Assembly (NCBI GenBank): GCA_030684555.1
Contig: JAUXVN010000004.1
Span: 40,322 to 104,321 of the forward strand
DNA length: 64,000 nt
Reading direction: 5' to 3'
Source of the DNA: Ignavibacteria bacterium
Lineage (GTDB): Bacteria; Bacteroidota; Ignavibacteria; Ignavibacteriales; Ignavibacteriaceae
The notes beneath the pieces are model-generated. The model worked only from the letters and a program-made list of their open reading frames with translations, had not been told where the DNA came from and did not search any database. Shown in pieces: positions 35,748 through 45,845 of this stretch. A program made the translations under genes and the position numbers. Within the stretch, counting starts at the first letter, position 1. Each line of letters opens with the position of its first letter.

Positions 35748-36152
35748 TTAGGGTTTTTCACAAAGCTCTGTTAATACTCCATGAGTAAATTTAGGATGTA
35801 GGAAAGCGATATTTAATCCTTCAGCTCCTTTGCGGGGTTGTTTGTCAATTAGTTGAACCCCCTTCGATTCAACTTCCGGTAAAATATTTTCTAAGCCATT
35901 TACTGCAAATGCTAAGTGATGGATTCCCTCACCTTTTTTCTCTATAAATTTTGCTATAGGTCCTTCGGGAGAAGTTGATTCGAGTAATTCTATTTTTGTT
36001 TGTCCTACTTGAAAAAAAGCAGTTTTAACTTTTTGATCAGCAACTTCTTCAATTTTATAACATTTCATTCCGAAGACTGTTTCATAATAATTTATTGATT
36101 CATCTAAATTATTCACTGCTATTCCGATATGTTCTATGTGTGTTGGTATCAT
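35748..36152 (-). CDS. mce: Methylmalonyl-CoA epimerase
   Basis: 134 aa, a VOC/glyoxalase-fold protein: IEHIGIAVNNLDESINYYET, KVKTAFFQVGQTKIELLEST, EGIHHLAFAVNGLENILPEV. The metal ligands expected for the family (His in IEHIGIAV, Gln in FFQVG, His in IHHLAF, Glu near the C-terminus in LTELCE) are present. It interconverts the R and S forms of methylmalonyl-CoA, linking the mutase to the decarboxylase on either side of it. Confidence 0.94.
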   Translation of the reverse strand: MIPTHIEHIGIAVNNLDESINYYETVFGMKCYKIEEVADQKVKTAFFQVGQTKIELLESTSPEGPIAKFIEKKGEGIHHLAFAVNGLENILPEVESKGVQLIDKQPRKGAEGLNIAFLHPKFTHGVLTELCEKP

Positions 36153-36187
36153 TTAATTCCTTAAAATAAGATTAATCTTTTATACAT

Positions 36188-37867
36188 TTATATTACAACG
36201 GTTTCTTTATATTCACCGAAAACTGAACGAAGTGTATTACAAATCTCACCTACACCGGCATAAACTTTAACCGCATCAATTATAGGCAGCATAAGATTTT
36301 GGTCTCCTTTTGCTGCTTCTTTTAAAGCTGAAAGTTTAGCTGTTACTTCATCATTGCTTCGTTGAGCGCGCACTTGATTCAAGAATTTAATCTGTTCTTC
36401 TTGAACTTTCATATCAATACGAAGAAGGTTTTTATGTTCTTCTTCTTTCATCTTAAATTTATTTACGCCGACAATTATTTGTTTGTTTGCTTCAACTTCT
36501 TTTTCAAATTGATATGAAGCCTGCTGAATTTCAAGTTGAATATAACCTGCTTCAATTGCTGGAACCACTCCTCCCATTGCATTTATCTTATCAATATACT
36601 CAACGGCTTTTTGTTCAATTAAGTCTGTCATAGATTCAACATAATAAGCCCCGGCAAGTGGGTCAACCGTATTTGTAACACCACTCTCGTGAGCAACAAT
36701 TTGTTGAGTTCTTAATGCAATTCTAACTGATTCTTCTGTTGGAAGAGCAAGGGCTTCATCACGTGAATTTGTATGAAGTGACTGAGTTCCGCCAAGAACA
36801 GCGGCTAACGTTTGAATTGTGACACGAACAATATTAATATCAACTTGTTGAGCAGTTAATGTTGAACCTGCTGTTTGAGAGTGAAAACGAAGCATCCATG
36901 AGCGCGGATCTTTAGCTCCGAATCTTTCCTTCATAATTTTTGCCCAGAGACGGCGAGCTGCTCTAAACTTAGCAACTTCTTCAAGTAAATCATTGTGTGA
37001 ATTGAAAAAGAATGATAAGCGTCCTGCAAATTTATCAATATCAAGTCCGGCTTTTATGGCTGCATCAACATAAGCTATTCCGTTTGCGAGTGTAAAACCA
37101 ACTTCCTGTGCAGCAGTTGAACCGGCTTCACGAATATGATAACCTGAAATTGAAATAGTATTCCATTTCGGTATTTCTTTTGAACAATATTCAAAAATAT
37201 TTGTTATAAGCCGCATCGAAGGTTTAGGTGGAAAAATATATGTTCCGCGTGCAATATATTCTTTAAGAATGTCGTTCTGGATTGTACCGCTAATTTGAGC
37301 TTTTGAAACTCCTTGCTTTTCTGCAACCGCAATATAAAGTGCAAGCAAAACCGAAGCGGGAGCGTTAATTGTCATTGATGTTGAAACTTTATCAAGTGGA
37401 ATTTGATCAAACAAAATCTCCATGTCGGCTAATGTATCAATGGCAACACCGACTTTTCCTACTTCACCGTAAGCCATCGGATCATCGCTATCGTAACCGA
37501 TTTGTGTAGGCAGATCGAATGCAACTGATAATCCCATTTGTCCTTGTCCGAGGAGATATCGATATCTTTCGTTTGATTCCCTGGCTGTTCCAAATCCGGC
37601 ATACTGGCGCATAGTCCAAAATTTACCACGGTACATTGTTGGTTGAACTCCGCGGGTGTAAGGATACTCACCGGGAAATCCGATAGATTCATTATATTCG
37701 CTTTTGATGTCTATTGGAGTGTAGAGTGGTTTTACCGGAGTAAATGAGATTGTTGTGAATTCTTCCTGTCGTTCAGGATTTTTAGATAGAGATTTTTTAT
37801 ATGTTTTTTCGTCCCAATTATAATAGGCTTCTTGTACTTTATTTTTTAAGTCTTCTACTGATGACAT
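36188..37867 (-). CDS. Methylmalonyl-CoA mutase large (catalytic) subunit without B12 domain
   Basis: 559 aa from the ATG at 37865-37867, preceded by GAGG; a TTG 36 nt upstream would add 12 residues. The TIM-barrel substrate domain is complete ([80 protein letters not shown]) and ends at [15 protein letters not shown]. The C-terminal cobalamin domain with DxHxxG is absent, as in the large subunits of two-part mutases, so a separate B12-binding subunit must be encoded elsewhere. It converts succinyl-CoA to methylmalonyl-CoA, feeding mce and mmdA downstream. Confidence 0.9.
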   Translation of the reverse strand: MSSVEDLKNKVQEAYYNWDEKTYKKSLSKNPERQEEFTTISFTPVKPLYTPIDIKSEYNESIGFPGEYPYTRGVQPTMYRGKFWTMRQYAGFGTARESNERYRYLLGQGQMGLSVAFDLPTQIGYDSDDPMAYGEVGKVGVAIDTLADMEILFDQIPLDKVSTSMTINAPASVLLALYIAVAEKQGVSKAQISGTIQNDILKEYIARGTYIFPPKPSMRLITNIFEYCSKEIPKWNTISISGYHIREAGSTAAQEVGFTLANGIAYVDAAIKAGLDIDKFAGRLSFFFNSHNDLLEEVAKFRAARRLWAKIMKERFGAKDPRSWMLRFHSQTAGSTLTAQQVDINIVRVTIQTLAAVLGGTQSLHTNSRDEALALPTEESVRIALRTQQIVAHESGVTNTVDPLAGAYYVESMTDLIEQKAVEYIDKINAMGGVVPAIEAGYIQLEIQQASYQFEKEVEANKQIIVGVNKFKMKEEEHKNLLRIDMKVQEEQIKFLNQVRAQRSNDEVTAKLSALKEAAKGDQNLMLPIIDAVKVYAGVGEICNTLRSVFGEYKETVVI

Positions 37868-38048
37868 TTGTTCCTCAAAGTTATGATGCTCTGCCGTTTG
37901 CAAAAAATATGCCCCGAAAAATATTGCTCTAAATCATTTAATTCCCCTTTTTTTTGAATAAAAGCTCAAGTTTGTCGTTAATTAGAATAGGTTTTGCAAT
38001 TCTAAGAAAGATATTTTGTGCTGAATTCACTCAAAATAAAACCCAAAT

Positions 38049-39407
38049 TTATTTGCTGTTTCGCAAATGTTGAAGTTTGCGTTGTAATGTTCGCTCACTG
38101 ATTTTTAAAATATCAGCAGCTTTAACAGTGTTTCCGTTACAATAACTAACTACTTTTTGAATATGTAATCTTCCAGCGTCTTCAAGGCTAATAAGCTCAT
38201 CGCTTAAAATATTTTGTTTAACAACCGAAAAATTATTATCCGCAATATCAGTAATAATTGATTTACTTGATGTTGCAACGGCATTAAAAATTATGTTTTC
38301 TAATTCCCTAATGTTGCCGGGAAAATCATACCCGCTTAGTTTAGAAATCAACCGCTCGCTAAGTGAAGTTACCTTTTTAGAATATGTTTCGTTCGCTTTA
38401 TTCATAAAGTATTTTGTTAGAAGCGGGAGGTCTTCAATACGCTTATGTAATGGAGGTAGAGATAAAAATCCTCGAGTTAATCTATAGTATAGGTCTAAGC
38501 GAAATTCATTTTTATTTGCAGCTTCGAGAAGGTTTCGATTTGTAGCAGCAATTATTCTCGTGTTTAGTTTTATTGGATTGGGATTACCGACTTTATAAAT
38601 CTCATTATATTGAAGTACGCGTAAAAGTTTACCCTGAAGTTCTTTTGGCAATTCTCCGATTTCATCGAGGAAAAGCGTCCCTTCATTTGCCGCTTCAAAA
38701 AACCCAGCTTTATCTGAAGATGCTCCGGTAAAAGCTCCTTTATCATGTCCGAATAATTCGCTTTCAAATAAAGTTGAAGATAACGAAGCAACATTAATCG
38801 CTATAAACGGCTTGTTTTTTTTTGGAGATAAGTCATGGATTTTTCTTGCAATCAAATCTTTACCGGTTCCAGTTTCCCCCATAATTAAAATTGTTTCATT
38901 TGTAGGAGCAAAGATTTTTACAAGGTCAAAAACTTTATACATTAATGGTGATTGAGTTATTATATCTGAAAATTCATTATAAATTGTTTTATCTAAGTGT
39001 GATAAATTTCTAAGAGAATCTCTCTCTTTTTGAATTAATCTTTTTTCAATTCCCCGTTTGATTGTAAGAAAAAGCCTTTCAAGATCGGGAGGTTTAACGA
39101 TATATTCATACGCACCAAGTTTAATAGCGGTTAATGCTGAATCAACCGTGTCATTAGCTGTTAACATAATAACGGGAATATCGGGGTAATGCTGAGTTAT
39201 CTGTTCGAGCAAAACGAGTCCGCTCATTTGCGGCATTGAAATATCAAGTAGTATGCAGTCAAAGTCTTTCTTCTTCAGTATAGATAATGTTGCGGCGGGA
39301 TCAGCTTCAATTTCAACATTGGTGTAACCTTCATCCCACAATAATCTTCGTAATGAACGAAGAAAAGATATTTCGTCATCTATTAATAAAACCGCTGAAT
39401 TTTTCAT
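38049..39407 (-). CDS. NtrC-family sigma-54 response regulator
   Basis: 452 aa. Receiver domain (VLLIDDEISFLRSLRRLLWD; Asp in CILLDISMPQMSG; Lys in IVKPPDL), AAA+ domain (Walker A GETGTGKD, GAFTGA contact motif, LFLDEIGELPKEL) and Fis-type helix-turn-helix (NTVKAADILKISERTLQRKL). It overlaps the upstream kinase gene by 4 bases, so the two form one unit. Targets are not evident; the propionate-metabolism operon lies just downstream on the same strand. Confidence 0.9.
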   Translation of the reverse strand: MKNSAVLLIDDEISFLRSLRRLLWDEGYTNVEIEADPAATLSILKKKDFDCILLDISMPQMSGLVLLEQITQHYPDIPVIMLTANDTVDSALTAIKLGAYEYIVKPPDLERLFLTIKRGIEKRLIQKERDSLRNLSHLDKTIYNEFSDIITQSPLMYKVFDLVKIFAPTNETILIMGETGTGKDLIARKIHDLSPKKNKPFIAINVASLSSTLFESELFGHDKGAFTGASSDKAGFFEAANEGTLFLDEIGELPKELQGKLLRVLQYNEIYKVGNPNPIKLNTRIIAATNRNLLEAANKNEFRLDLYYRLTRGFLSLPPLHKRIEDLPLLTKYFMNKANETYSKKVTSLSERLISKLSGYDFPGNIRELENIIFNAVATSSKSIITDIADNNFSVVKQNILSDELISLEDAGRLHIQKVVSYCNGNTVKAADILKISERTLQRKLQHLRNSK

Positions 39408-40921
39408 TTAACAAACTCCTTAGGAAATTGAAGCGATACAGTTGTTCCTTTGTTCAATTCAGTTTTAATAAAAAGTACAAATCCCATATTTTCCATAATG
39501 CTTTTTGATACCGACAAACCTAATCCTGTTCCGCCGCTGTTTGTTTTTGTTGTGAAGAAAGGATCGAAAACTTTATTTAGAGTTTCTTCATCCATACCGC
39601 AACCGTTATCTGCGATTGAATATAAAACATCTCCATCATCATTAGAACGACAATCAATAATGATTTTACCGGTTATCGTTTCAACTGCATCAATAGCATT
39701 TGTAATCACATTTATCAATACTTGTCCGGTTTTTTGTTTATTGCCAAATAACGAAAACGATTCATCAATATTACTTTTAACCTCAATGTGTTTTTTAATT
39801 ATTTGATGATTAATAAGTCGTAAAGTTGAGTCGGTAATCTCCTTTAGTGAAAAAGACATTCGCTCATGTTCCGGTTCTATTTTAGCGAAGTTCTTTAAAT
39901 CGCTTACAATATTGATTATTCTATTGCTTCCTTCATTTAAGTCTTTCAGTAAATCATTCATCTCCTGTTTGAATATATCATATTTTAGATTTCCGATTTT
40001 GAAGTCATTTTTATCTTTTGCAATTAAATCAAGATTCGGGAAAATTTCTTTCAATGATTTTTCAATGTAAGAAAGATTAAAAGAGATGAAAGAAATCGGA
40101 TTGTTAATTTCATGGGCAACGCCTGAAACCAGCAATCCGAGTGATGCAAGTTTATCCGCTTGTTGAATAAGTAGTTGTTGCTCTTTAGCTTTAGCTTCAA
40201 GTTCTTTTATAGTTGTTATATCAGTGAATCGCAAAAGAATGAAATTGTTTTCTTTTAATTTAACCGGTGATGATAGTAAGTTCACCAACAATCTCTCGCC
40301 ATTTTTCTTTATTGCCTGTAATTCAACCGGACCAATAATTTTATCGAAACCACTATTTCGAATTTGACTTACAGTCGTAGAGTCACTTTTAATCACAGCA
40401 GAAATCAAGTCTTTCTGTTTTAAGTCGTCATCATCAAAACCAAATTGAAATGAGAATTTTCTGTTGAAACTAACAGGATAAAAATCTTTATCAATTATTA
40501 CAAAAGCGTCAGCAGATGCTTCAAATATTGTTTTATAAAAAAGCTCACTTTCGCGTAATGCTTTGTCAGTAATCCGTTTTGTGGTTATTACTTTGTTTAT
40601 TCGATTTGCAAAACCGCTAAGTTCATCATTTCCTTCAAGAGAAATTGTAACGTCGTAATCGTCATTATCGGCAAGATATTGGAATTGAGTCTCAAGTTGA
40701 CGAATTCTCGAAAACACACTCACTTGAAGAAAAAGGACAATTATAGTAGCGAATAGCAAACCTAACAAAATGATTAAAGTGATTATTACAGGTAGACCAA
40801 GAGTGGAAGTTTTTATCTGGTTAGTAGAGAAATAGAACAGAGATAGGACAAGGTAGATAATTCCTATTCCTAATGAGGCAGCAATTGCCGAAAGTAATAA
40901 TGTTTTTTTTATAAGTGACAA
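39404..40921 (-). CDS. Membrane sensor histidine kinase with PAS domain
   Basis: 505 aa starting at TTG (no in-frame ATG before residue 60). Two N-terminal membrane helices (about 7-30 and 41-67) enclose a short outer loop; a HAMP-like stretch, a PAS domain (about 125-235), and the kinase core follow: H box LLVSGVAHEINNPISFISFN, N box INVITNAIDAVETI, G1 DNGCGMDEETL and G2 GGTGLGLSVSKSIM. It should phosphorylate the response regulator whose gene overlaps it. Confidence 0.9.
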   Translation of the reverse strand: MSLIKKTLLLSAIAASLGIGIIYLVLSLFYFSTNQIKTSTLGLPVIITLIILLGLLFATIIVLFLQVSVFSRIRQLETQFQYLADNDDYDVTISLEGNDELSGFANRINKVITTKRITDKALRESELFYKTIFEASADAFVIIDKDFYPVSFNRKFSFQFGFDDDDLKQKDLISAVIKSDSTTVSQIRNSGFDKIIGPVELQAIKKNGERLLVNLLSSPVKLKENNFILLRFTDITTIKELEAKAKEQQLLIQQADKLASLGLLVSGVAHEINNPISFISFNLSYIEKSLKEIFPNLDLIAKDKNDFKIGNLKYDIFKQEMNDLLKDLNEGSNRIINIVSDLKNFAKIEPEHERMSFSLKEITDSTLRLINHQIIKKHIEVKSNIDESFSLFGNKQKTGQVLINVITNAIDAVETITGKIIIDCRSNDDGDVLYSIADNGCGMDEETLNKVFDPFFTTKTNSGGTGLGLSVSKSIMENMGFVLFIKTELNKGTTVSLQFPKEFVK

Positions 40922-41071
40922 GAAAACTCTTTCTTGAATTCTTCTTTACCCGAAAATTACTAAAGTTTTCGCTATTTTTGTGATAAAGATTTCGAACAGT
41001 TTCATCTATTTAATATCAGGTTAAGAAAAAATATTTTGAAGTTGAGGAACATATTGAAAAATATACATAAA

Positions 41072-41416
41072 ATGATTGTTGTGGGGGACAAAATCCTCGT
41101 CAAGCCGGTTGAAGCTAATGATAAAACATCGAGTGGATTATTTCTTCCTCCCGGTGTTCATGAAAAAGAAAAAGTTCAAAGTGGTTATGTGTTAAAATCG
41201 GGACCCGGTTATCCTATTGCAAATCAAACTGAAGATGAGCCATGGAAGGAAACAAAAGACCCTGTTAAATATATTCCATTACAAGCTAAAGAGGGGGATC
41301 TTGCTATTTTCCTCAGAAGCAATGCTTTTGAAATTGAATATGAAGGACAAAAACTTTTAATCGTTCCGCAATCAGCAGTGCTATTATTAATTCGTGAGGA
41401 TTTACTCGGTTATTAA
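41072..41416 (+). CDS. GroES-like co-chaperonin
   Basis: 114 aa from the ATG at 41072, where the Cpn10 fold begins (MIVVGDKILVKPVEANDKTS). The SGLFLPPG mobile-loop region and the end AKEGDLAIFLRSNAFEIEYE are Cpn10-like. It is longer than normal GroES (~95 aa) because of an inserted charged stretch (PIANQTEDEPWKETKDPVKY), and no groEL lies next to it. It is likely a second, divergent GroES paralogue. Upstream in-frame TTG codons could add up to 12 residues. Confidence 0.8.
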   Translation: MIVVGDKILVKPVEANDKTSSGLFLPPGVHEKEKVQSGYVLKSGPGYPIANQTEDEPWKETKDPVKYIPLQAKEGDLAIFLRSNAFEIEYEGQKLLIVPQSAVLLLIREDLLGY

Positions 41417-41428
41417 TAAAGAAAATAA

Positions 41429-42997
41429 TTATAACAACTCAACGACCTCTTCAACAGAAGTTAAAAGCGAATCGTTTTGTACAAGTTTAAGAACATTCAT
41501 TAAATCATAATGAAGTATTCTGTCTTCATTTAATGGTTTAACTACTTCACGTATCTTTGCATAAGCTCTATCTGTTCCGATTCCGGGTTTAAGAGGTTTA
41601 AGAAATTCCAATCCTTGAGCCGCTACCATTAATTCAATTGCAAGTACATTTTCAAGATTAGCTAAAATTTTATAACACTTTTGAGCAGCAATTGAACCCA
41701 TTGAATTGTGATCTTCCTGGTTTGCTGATGTTGGAATTGAATCAACACTTGCGGGGTGTGCAAGAACTTTGTTCTCAGAAACCAAACTTGCAGCAGTATA
41801 TTGTGCAATCATCATCCCGCTGTTTAATCCCCCTTTTGATGTTAGAAAACGAGGAAGCCCTTGATTTAATGCACCGTTCACCATTCTCTCAATTCTTCTT
41901 TCACTGACATTTGCAAGTTCAGCTAATGCAATTCCCATAAAATCCATTGCAAGAGCCATAGGCTGCCCATGAAAATTTCCTCCTTCAAGATGCTCTTCAG
42001 TTTCTGCAAAGATTAATGGATTATCATTGGCTGAATTTATTTCAATTGAAACTCTTGAGTTAACGTATTCGATCGCATCTCTGGAAGCTCCATGTATTTG
42101 TGGAATACATCTAATCGAATAAGCATCCTGTACGCGTGGATCGCCGCTTCTATGAGAATCTCTTATTTCACTCCCTTTTATCATCGCAAGTAAATTCTTT
42201 GCAGTTTTTGATTGTCCTTCATAAGCACGAAGGTTGTGTATTCTCTCATCAAATGCGCGGTCAGTGGCGCGGAGTGCTTCGTGACTTAATGATGCCGCTA
42301 TATCAGCAACTTTGTTTAATCTTTTTCCCCTCGCTGTAATGTATGACGCAAACGCAGTCATCATTTGAGTTCCGTTAATTAAGGCTAATCCTTCTTTTGC
42401 CTTCAGTCGAACAGGACTCAATCCCATTTTCTTAAAAATTGATTTTACATCAAAGACTCTTTCTTTTTCTTTGCTGTCAAAAATAGATTTTTTAAAATAG
42501 TTAACTTTTCCTTTTCCAATAAGGGCAAGTACAAGATGAGAAAGCTGAACTAAATCTCCGCTTGAACCAACCGACCCTTGAGATGGAATTACCGGAATAA
42601 TATTTTGATTTATCATCTCAACCAATGTTTGCATGGTCGAAAGCCTAATACCTGAATATCCTTTTGCAAGTGCATTCACACGAAGCAGCATCATAATTTT
42701 TACAATAAACGGAGGAAGTGGTTCGCCGCAGCCAACCGCATGGCTAACAATCAGATTTTCCTGAAGTTGCTCAATATCTTTTTTGCTAATTGATACATTA
42801 CTGAATTCACCAAATCCGGTGGTAACACCATAAATAACTTTCTCTTCGTTTACCCATTTATCAACAAGAGTTCGGGATTTATTAATATTCTTTGCTGCTT
42901 CTTTATCAATTTGAATTTTTTTGTTTTGATGAATAAAACTATAAATATCTTCAACGGATAAGCTATTACCGTTCAGTTTTAAAATATCATTTGCCAT
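41429..42997 (-). CDS. hutH: Histidine ammonia-lyase-type MIO enzyme with an SSG instead of ASG triad
   Basis: 522 aa. Clear aromatic amino acid lyase: YGVTTGFGEFSN near the N-terminus, LQENLIVSHAVGCG, GSVGSSGDLVQLSHLVLALI, ANDNPLIF, GGNFHGQPMALAMDFMGIAL. In histidine ammonia-lyases the MIO cofactor forms from Ala-Ser-Gly; here residues 145-147 read Ser-Ser-Gly (codons TCA AGC GGA). The SHAVG pattern favours histidine over tyrosine as substrate. No other hut genes are nearby. It overlaps hflX by 11 bases and is likely co-transcribed with it. Activity with this triad is not certain. Confidence 0.82.
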   Translation of the reverse strand: MANDILKLNGNSLSVEDIYSFIHQNKKIQIDKEAAKNINKSRTLVDKWVNEEKVIYGVTTGFGEFSNVSISKKDIEQLQENLIVSHAVGCGEPLPPFIVKIMMLLRVNALAKGYSGIRLSTMQTLVEMINQNIIPVIPSQGSVGSSGDLVQLSHLVLALIGKGKVNYFKKSIFDSKEKERVFDVKSIFKKMGLSPVRLKAKEGLALINGTQMMTAFASYITARGKRLNKVADIAASLSHEALRATDRAFDERIHNLRAYEGQSKTAKNLLAMIKGSEIRDSHRSGDPRVQDAYSIRCIPQIHGASRDAIEYVNSRVSIEINSANDNPLIFAETEEHLEGGNFHGQPMALAMDFMGIALAELANVSERRIERMVNGALNQGLPRFLTSKGGLNSGMMIAQYTAASLVSENKVLAHPASVDSIPTSANQEDHNSMGSIAAQKCYKILANLENVLAIELMVAAQGLEFLKPLKPGIGTDRAYAKIREVVKPLNEDRILHYDLMNVLKLVQNDSLLTSVEEVVELL

Positions 42998-44252
42998 CTA
43001 AAATCTTTCTAATTTTTTGCAGGTTTTCAATGTTTGTTTTTATTTGAAATGTGACAAATTTATTACCGTATTTTATCGAAGAGACTTCGGCGAGGCTGTG
43101 AATTAAGGCTAACGACTTTGTTTCCTCAATACGAAGTTTAATTTTTTCTTCAACAAAATCGGATGAAATTTTCTCCATTATCTTTTCATTCAATTTTGAA
43201 ATATTTATTCCCCTAATTGCTGAAATCAAAACAGAATCCGGATATTTATTAAGAAGAAAACTTAATTTATCGCGATCTGTAATCATGTCTATTTTATTAA
43301 AAACTTTTATAATAGTTTTCTTCTCACATTTTAAATCAATCAAAGTTTCATCGACCACTCTTAAATGATCTTCAAAAAAAGGATGGGAAGCATCAATCAA
43401 ATGCAATATTATATCTGCGTCCCGAATTTCATTTAAAGTGCTTTTGAAAGATGCAACCAGATGATGAGGAAGTTTTCTGATGAACCCGACTGTATCGCTT
43501 ATTAAAATTGTTTTTCCGTTTGATGTTTCGAGTGAGCGGGTTGTTGAATCGAGTGTAGCAAAAAGTTTATCTTCTGCAAGAATACTTTCTTTTGTTAATA
43601 GATTAAATAAAGTTGATTTCCCGGCATTCGTGTAGCCAGCAATACCGACTCTGATAGTTTCTTTTCGTTTCTGAATTTGTGTTTCGCGCTGCTGTTCAAT
43701 TTTTCCTAATTTCTCTTTAAGCATTGCAATTCTTGTTCGAATCATACGTCTGTCAGTTTCAATCTGGGTTTCACCGGGACCTTTAGTTCCAATTCCACCA
43801 AATTGTTTGGAAAGGTGAGTCCATGCACGCGTTAGTCTTGGCAGCATATATTGAAGTTGAGCAAGTTCAACTTGAGTTTTTGCTTCTTTAGTTTTTGCAC
43901 GTGATGCAAAAATATCGAGTATAAGTCCACTTCTGTCAATCACTTTTAGTTCAAATATTTTCTCGAGATTACGGACTTGAACGGCAGTCAAATCATCATC
44001 GCAAATAATAATCTGAATGTCATTCATTTCTATGAGTTGTTTAATCTCTTCGGCTTTTCCTTTGCCGACATAATAAGCAACGTCAACTGAATGCCGGTCT
44101 TGAGTAACTTTAATAATGGTCTCTGCACCTGCGGTATTAGCTAATTCTTCGAGTTCATTTATATGTTCTATTACGGTTTCTTTAGAAATGTCTTTTGTTT
44201 TTACAGAGACAAGAATTGCACGTTCAACAGTTGTATTTTTTATTTCAATCAT
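42987..44252 (-). CDS. hflX: GTPase HflX
   Basis: 421 aa. The N-terminal nucleotide-binding-like domain (VAYYVGKGKAEEIKQLIEMN; VIDRSGLILDIFASRAKTKE) and the GTPase domain (G1 GYTNAGKST, G3 DTVGFIRKLP, G4 NKID) are in the usual order; the glycine-rich linker FGGIGTKGPGETQIETDRR is diagnostic. HflX splits stalled ribosomes under stress. Its 3' end overlaps the start of the lyase gene. Confidence 0.95.
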   Translation of the reverse strand: MIEIKNTTVERAILVSVKTKDISKETVIEHINELEELANTAGAETIIKVTQDRHSVDVAYYVGKGKAEEIKQLIEMNDIQIIICDDDLTAVQVRNLEKIFELKVIDRSGLILDIFASRAKTKEAKTQVELAQLQYMLPRLTRAWTHLSKQFGGIGTKGPGETQIETDRRMIRTRIAMLKEKLGKIEQQRETQIQKRKETIRVGIAGYTNAGKSTLFNLLTKESILAEDKLFATLDSTTRSLETSNGKTILISDTVGFIRKLPHHLVASFKSTLNEIRDADIILHLIDASHPFFEDHLRVVDETLIDLKCEKKTIIKVFNKIDMITDRDKLSFLLNKYPDSVLISAIRGINISKLNEKIMEKISSDFVEEKIKLRIEETKSLALIHSLAEVSSIKYGNKFVTFQIKTNIENLQKIRKILDGK

Positions 44253-44364
44253 TTATAAGTATCCACTTCAAAGAATTTTTATACAGATAAGCATTTTGCT
44301 TTATTAACTTCTATTCAAAAATATCAATTCTACTATTGAAAAACTAAAAATGGAAATCGATAAT

Positions 44365-44398
44365 AAAAAAGGGACCGAAACTTTTACATCCCGGCCCC
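44365..44398 (-). terminator. Rho-independent terminator on the minus strand
   Basis: Read on the minus strand: GGGGCCGGGA, an 8-nt loop, TTTCGGTCCC, then TTTTTT. The 10-bp stem includes three G-U pairs. It lies ~75 bases after the stop of the flavoprotein gene at 44474, so it ends that transcript and isolates it from hflX. Confidence 0.85.
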
Positions 44399-44473
44399 TT
44401 GATGAGGCTACTAAGTTATTGAACAAAATTATTTTAGAATATATGTCCCTTAACTAGAACTTAAAATAACAGT

Positions 44474-45733
44474 CTACTCAGCTTCTTTTACATAAGCTGG
44501 TGCAGAAAGAACAGATTTACCTGCAATATATCCAGTTGTCCATGCGGCTTGGAAATTAAATCCACCGGTCAAGCCATCAATATCTAACACTTCACCTGCG
44601 AAAAATAGACCGGGGTAACGAGTGCTTTGCATGGTTTTAAAATCGACTTCAGAAAGTGAAACGCCTCCACAAGTAACAAATTCATCTTTATTTGGACTTT
44701 TGCCAGTGATTTCAATTATAGTATTTTTCAATGTTTTAATTAGAGCTTCTGAATGTTCGGTTTTTGAATAAGCCCAACGTAAACGTGTTGGTATCTCTGC
44801 TTTCTCAACTAAACGTGCCCACATTTTTTTCGGAATGTTAAATAGTGGTTCGGTATCCATCATTTTTCTTCTATAAAGCCTTCTGAATCGTTCAAGTTCG
44901 CGTCTCAATTTTTCTTCGGTAATTTCCGGGAACCAATCAATATGTAATTTAAATTCATATCCCATTCTTGAGAATTGACGTGCTGCAACAGAAGATAGTT
45001 TTAATATTACCGGTCCGCTAAGTCCCCAATGAGTAAATAAAATATCGCCGGTGTTTTTGAGTCTTTTGTGCCCAACAACCTGTACTTCTACATCATTAAA
45101 AGAAATGCCTGCTAATCCATCAGCAACTCTTTCTTCAACCAGGAAGGTAAATAGTGAAGGGACAGGTTTTTCGATTTCAACACCAATTTTTGAAAGTGAA
45201 TTCCATATTTGAGGTGCGCCACCGGCTGTAACTATTACGCGATCACAAGTGAATTCTCTTTTATCTGCAGATACAAGTTTCCATTTCCCATTTGTATCTT
45301 CGGATGGCGGAATAATTTGATCAATCACCGTTTTAAGGGTCATAAAAACCCCTGCATTCGTGGCAGCTTTAACAAGCGCATCAATAATTTTTTTTGATTT
45401 ATCAGCTTGCGGAAAAACTCTGTTATCATCTTCAATCTTCAGTGGTACACCACGATTTGTGAACCATTCCATCGTCTCTTTAGTACCAAATTTTGTAAAC
45501 GGTCCTATTAACTCCTTTTCACCTCTCGGGAAATGTGAAGCAATGAGTTGTGGATCTTCAAGTCCATTTGTAACATTACATCTACCACCGCCGGAAATTC
45601 GAACTTTATTTAGAAAATTGGCCGATTTCTCAAAGATATGAACTTCGGCATCTGGAAATGTTTCAGCACAAGTGATTGCTGAGAAGAAGCCTGCTGCTCC
45701 TCCACCAATAACAACGATTTTTTTGTCTTTCAT
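44474..45733 (-). CDS. NAD(P)/FAD-dependent oxidoreductase, HI0933/BaiN family
   Basis: 419 aa. N-terminal FAD-binding Rossmann motif (VIGGGAAGFFSAITCAETFP), the family signature KVRISGGGRCNVTNG, a central inserted domain, and the C-terminal FAD contact (GLFFAGEVLDIDGLTGGFNF, then AWTTGYIAGKSV). Close relatives are often annotated as aminoacetone oxidase-like or BaiN flavoproteins; the substrate is unknown. It is a single-gene unit with its own terminator. Confidence 0.88.
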   Translation of the reverse strand: MKDKKIVVIGGGAAGFFSAITCAETFPDAEVHIFEKSANFLNKVRISGGGRCNVTNGLEDPQLIASHFPRGEKELIGPFTKFGTKETMEWFTNRGVPLKIEDDNRVFPQADKSKKIIDALVKAATNAGVFMTLKTVIDQIIPPSEDTNGKWKLVSADKREFTCDRVIVTAGGAPQIWNSLSKIGVEIEKPVPSLFTFLVEERVADGLAGISFNDVEVQVVGHKRLKNTGDILFTHWGLSGPVILKLSSVAARQFSRMGYEFKLHIDWFPEITEEKLRRELERFRRLYRRKMMDTEPLFNIPKKMWARLVEKAEIPTRLRWAYSKTEHSEALIKTLKNTIIEITGKSPNKDEFVTCGGVSLSEVDFKTMQSTRYPGLFFAGEVLDIDGLTGGFNFQAAWTTGYIAGKSVLSAPAYVKEAE

Positions 45734-45845
45734 AATAATTCTTCTATTAATTGTTAATAATTAAGAATCCCTGATTAATAGGTACACAATTCCATGGCAA
45801 TATACAAAAAATATTTAATATACGATGTGCATTGAATTAAAGAAC

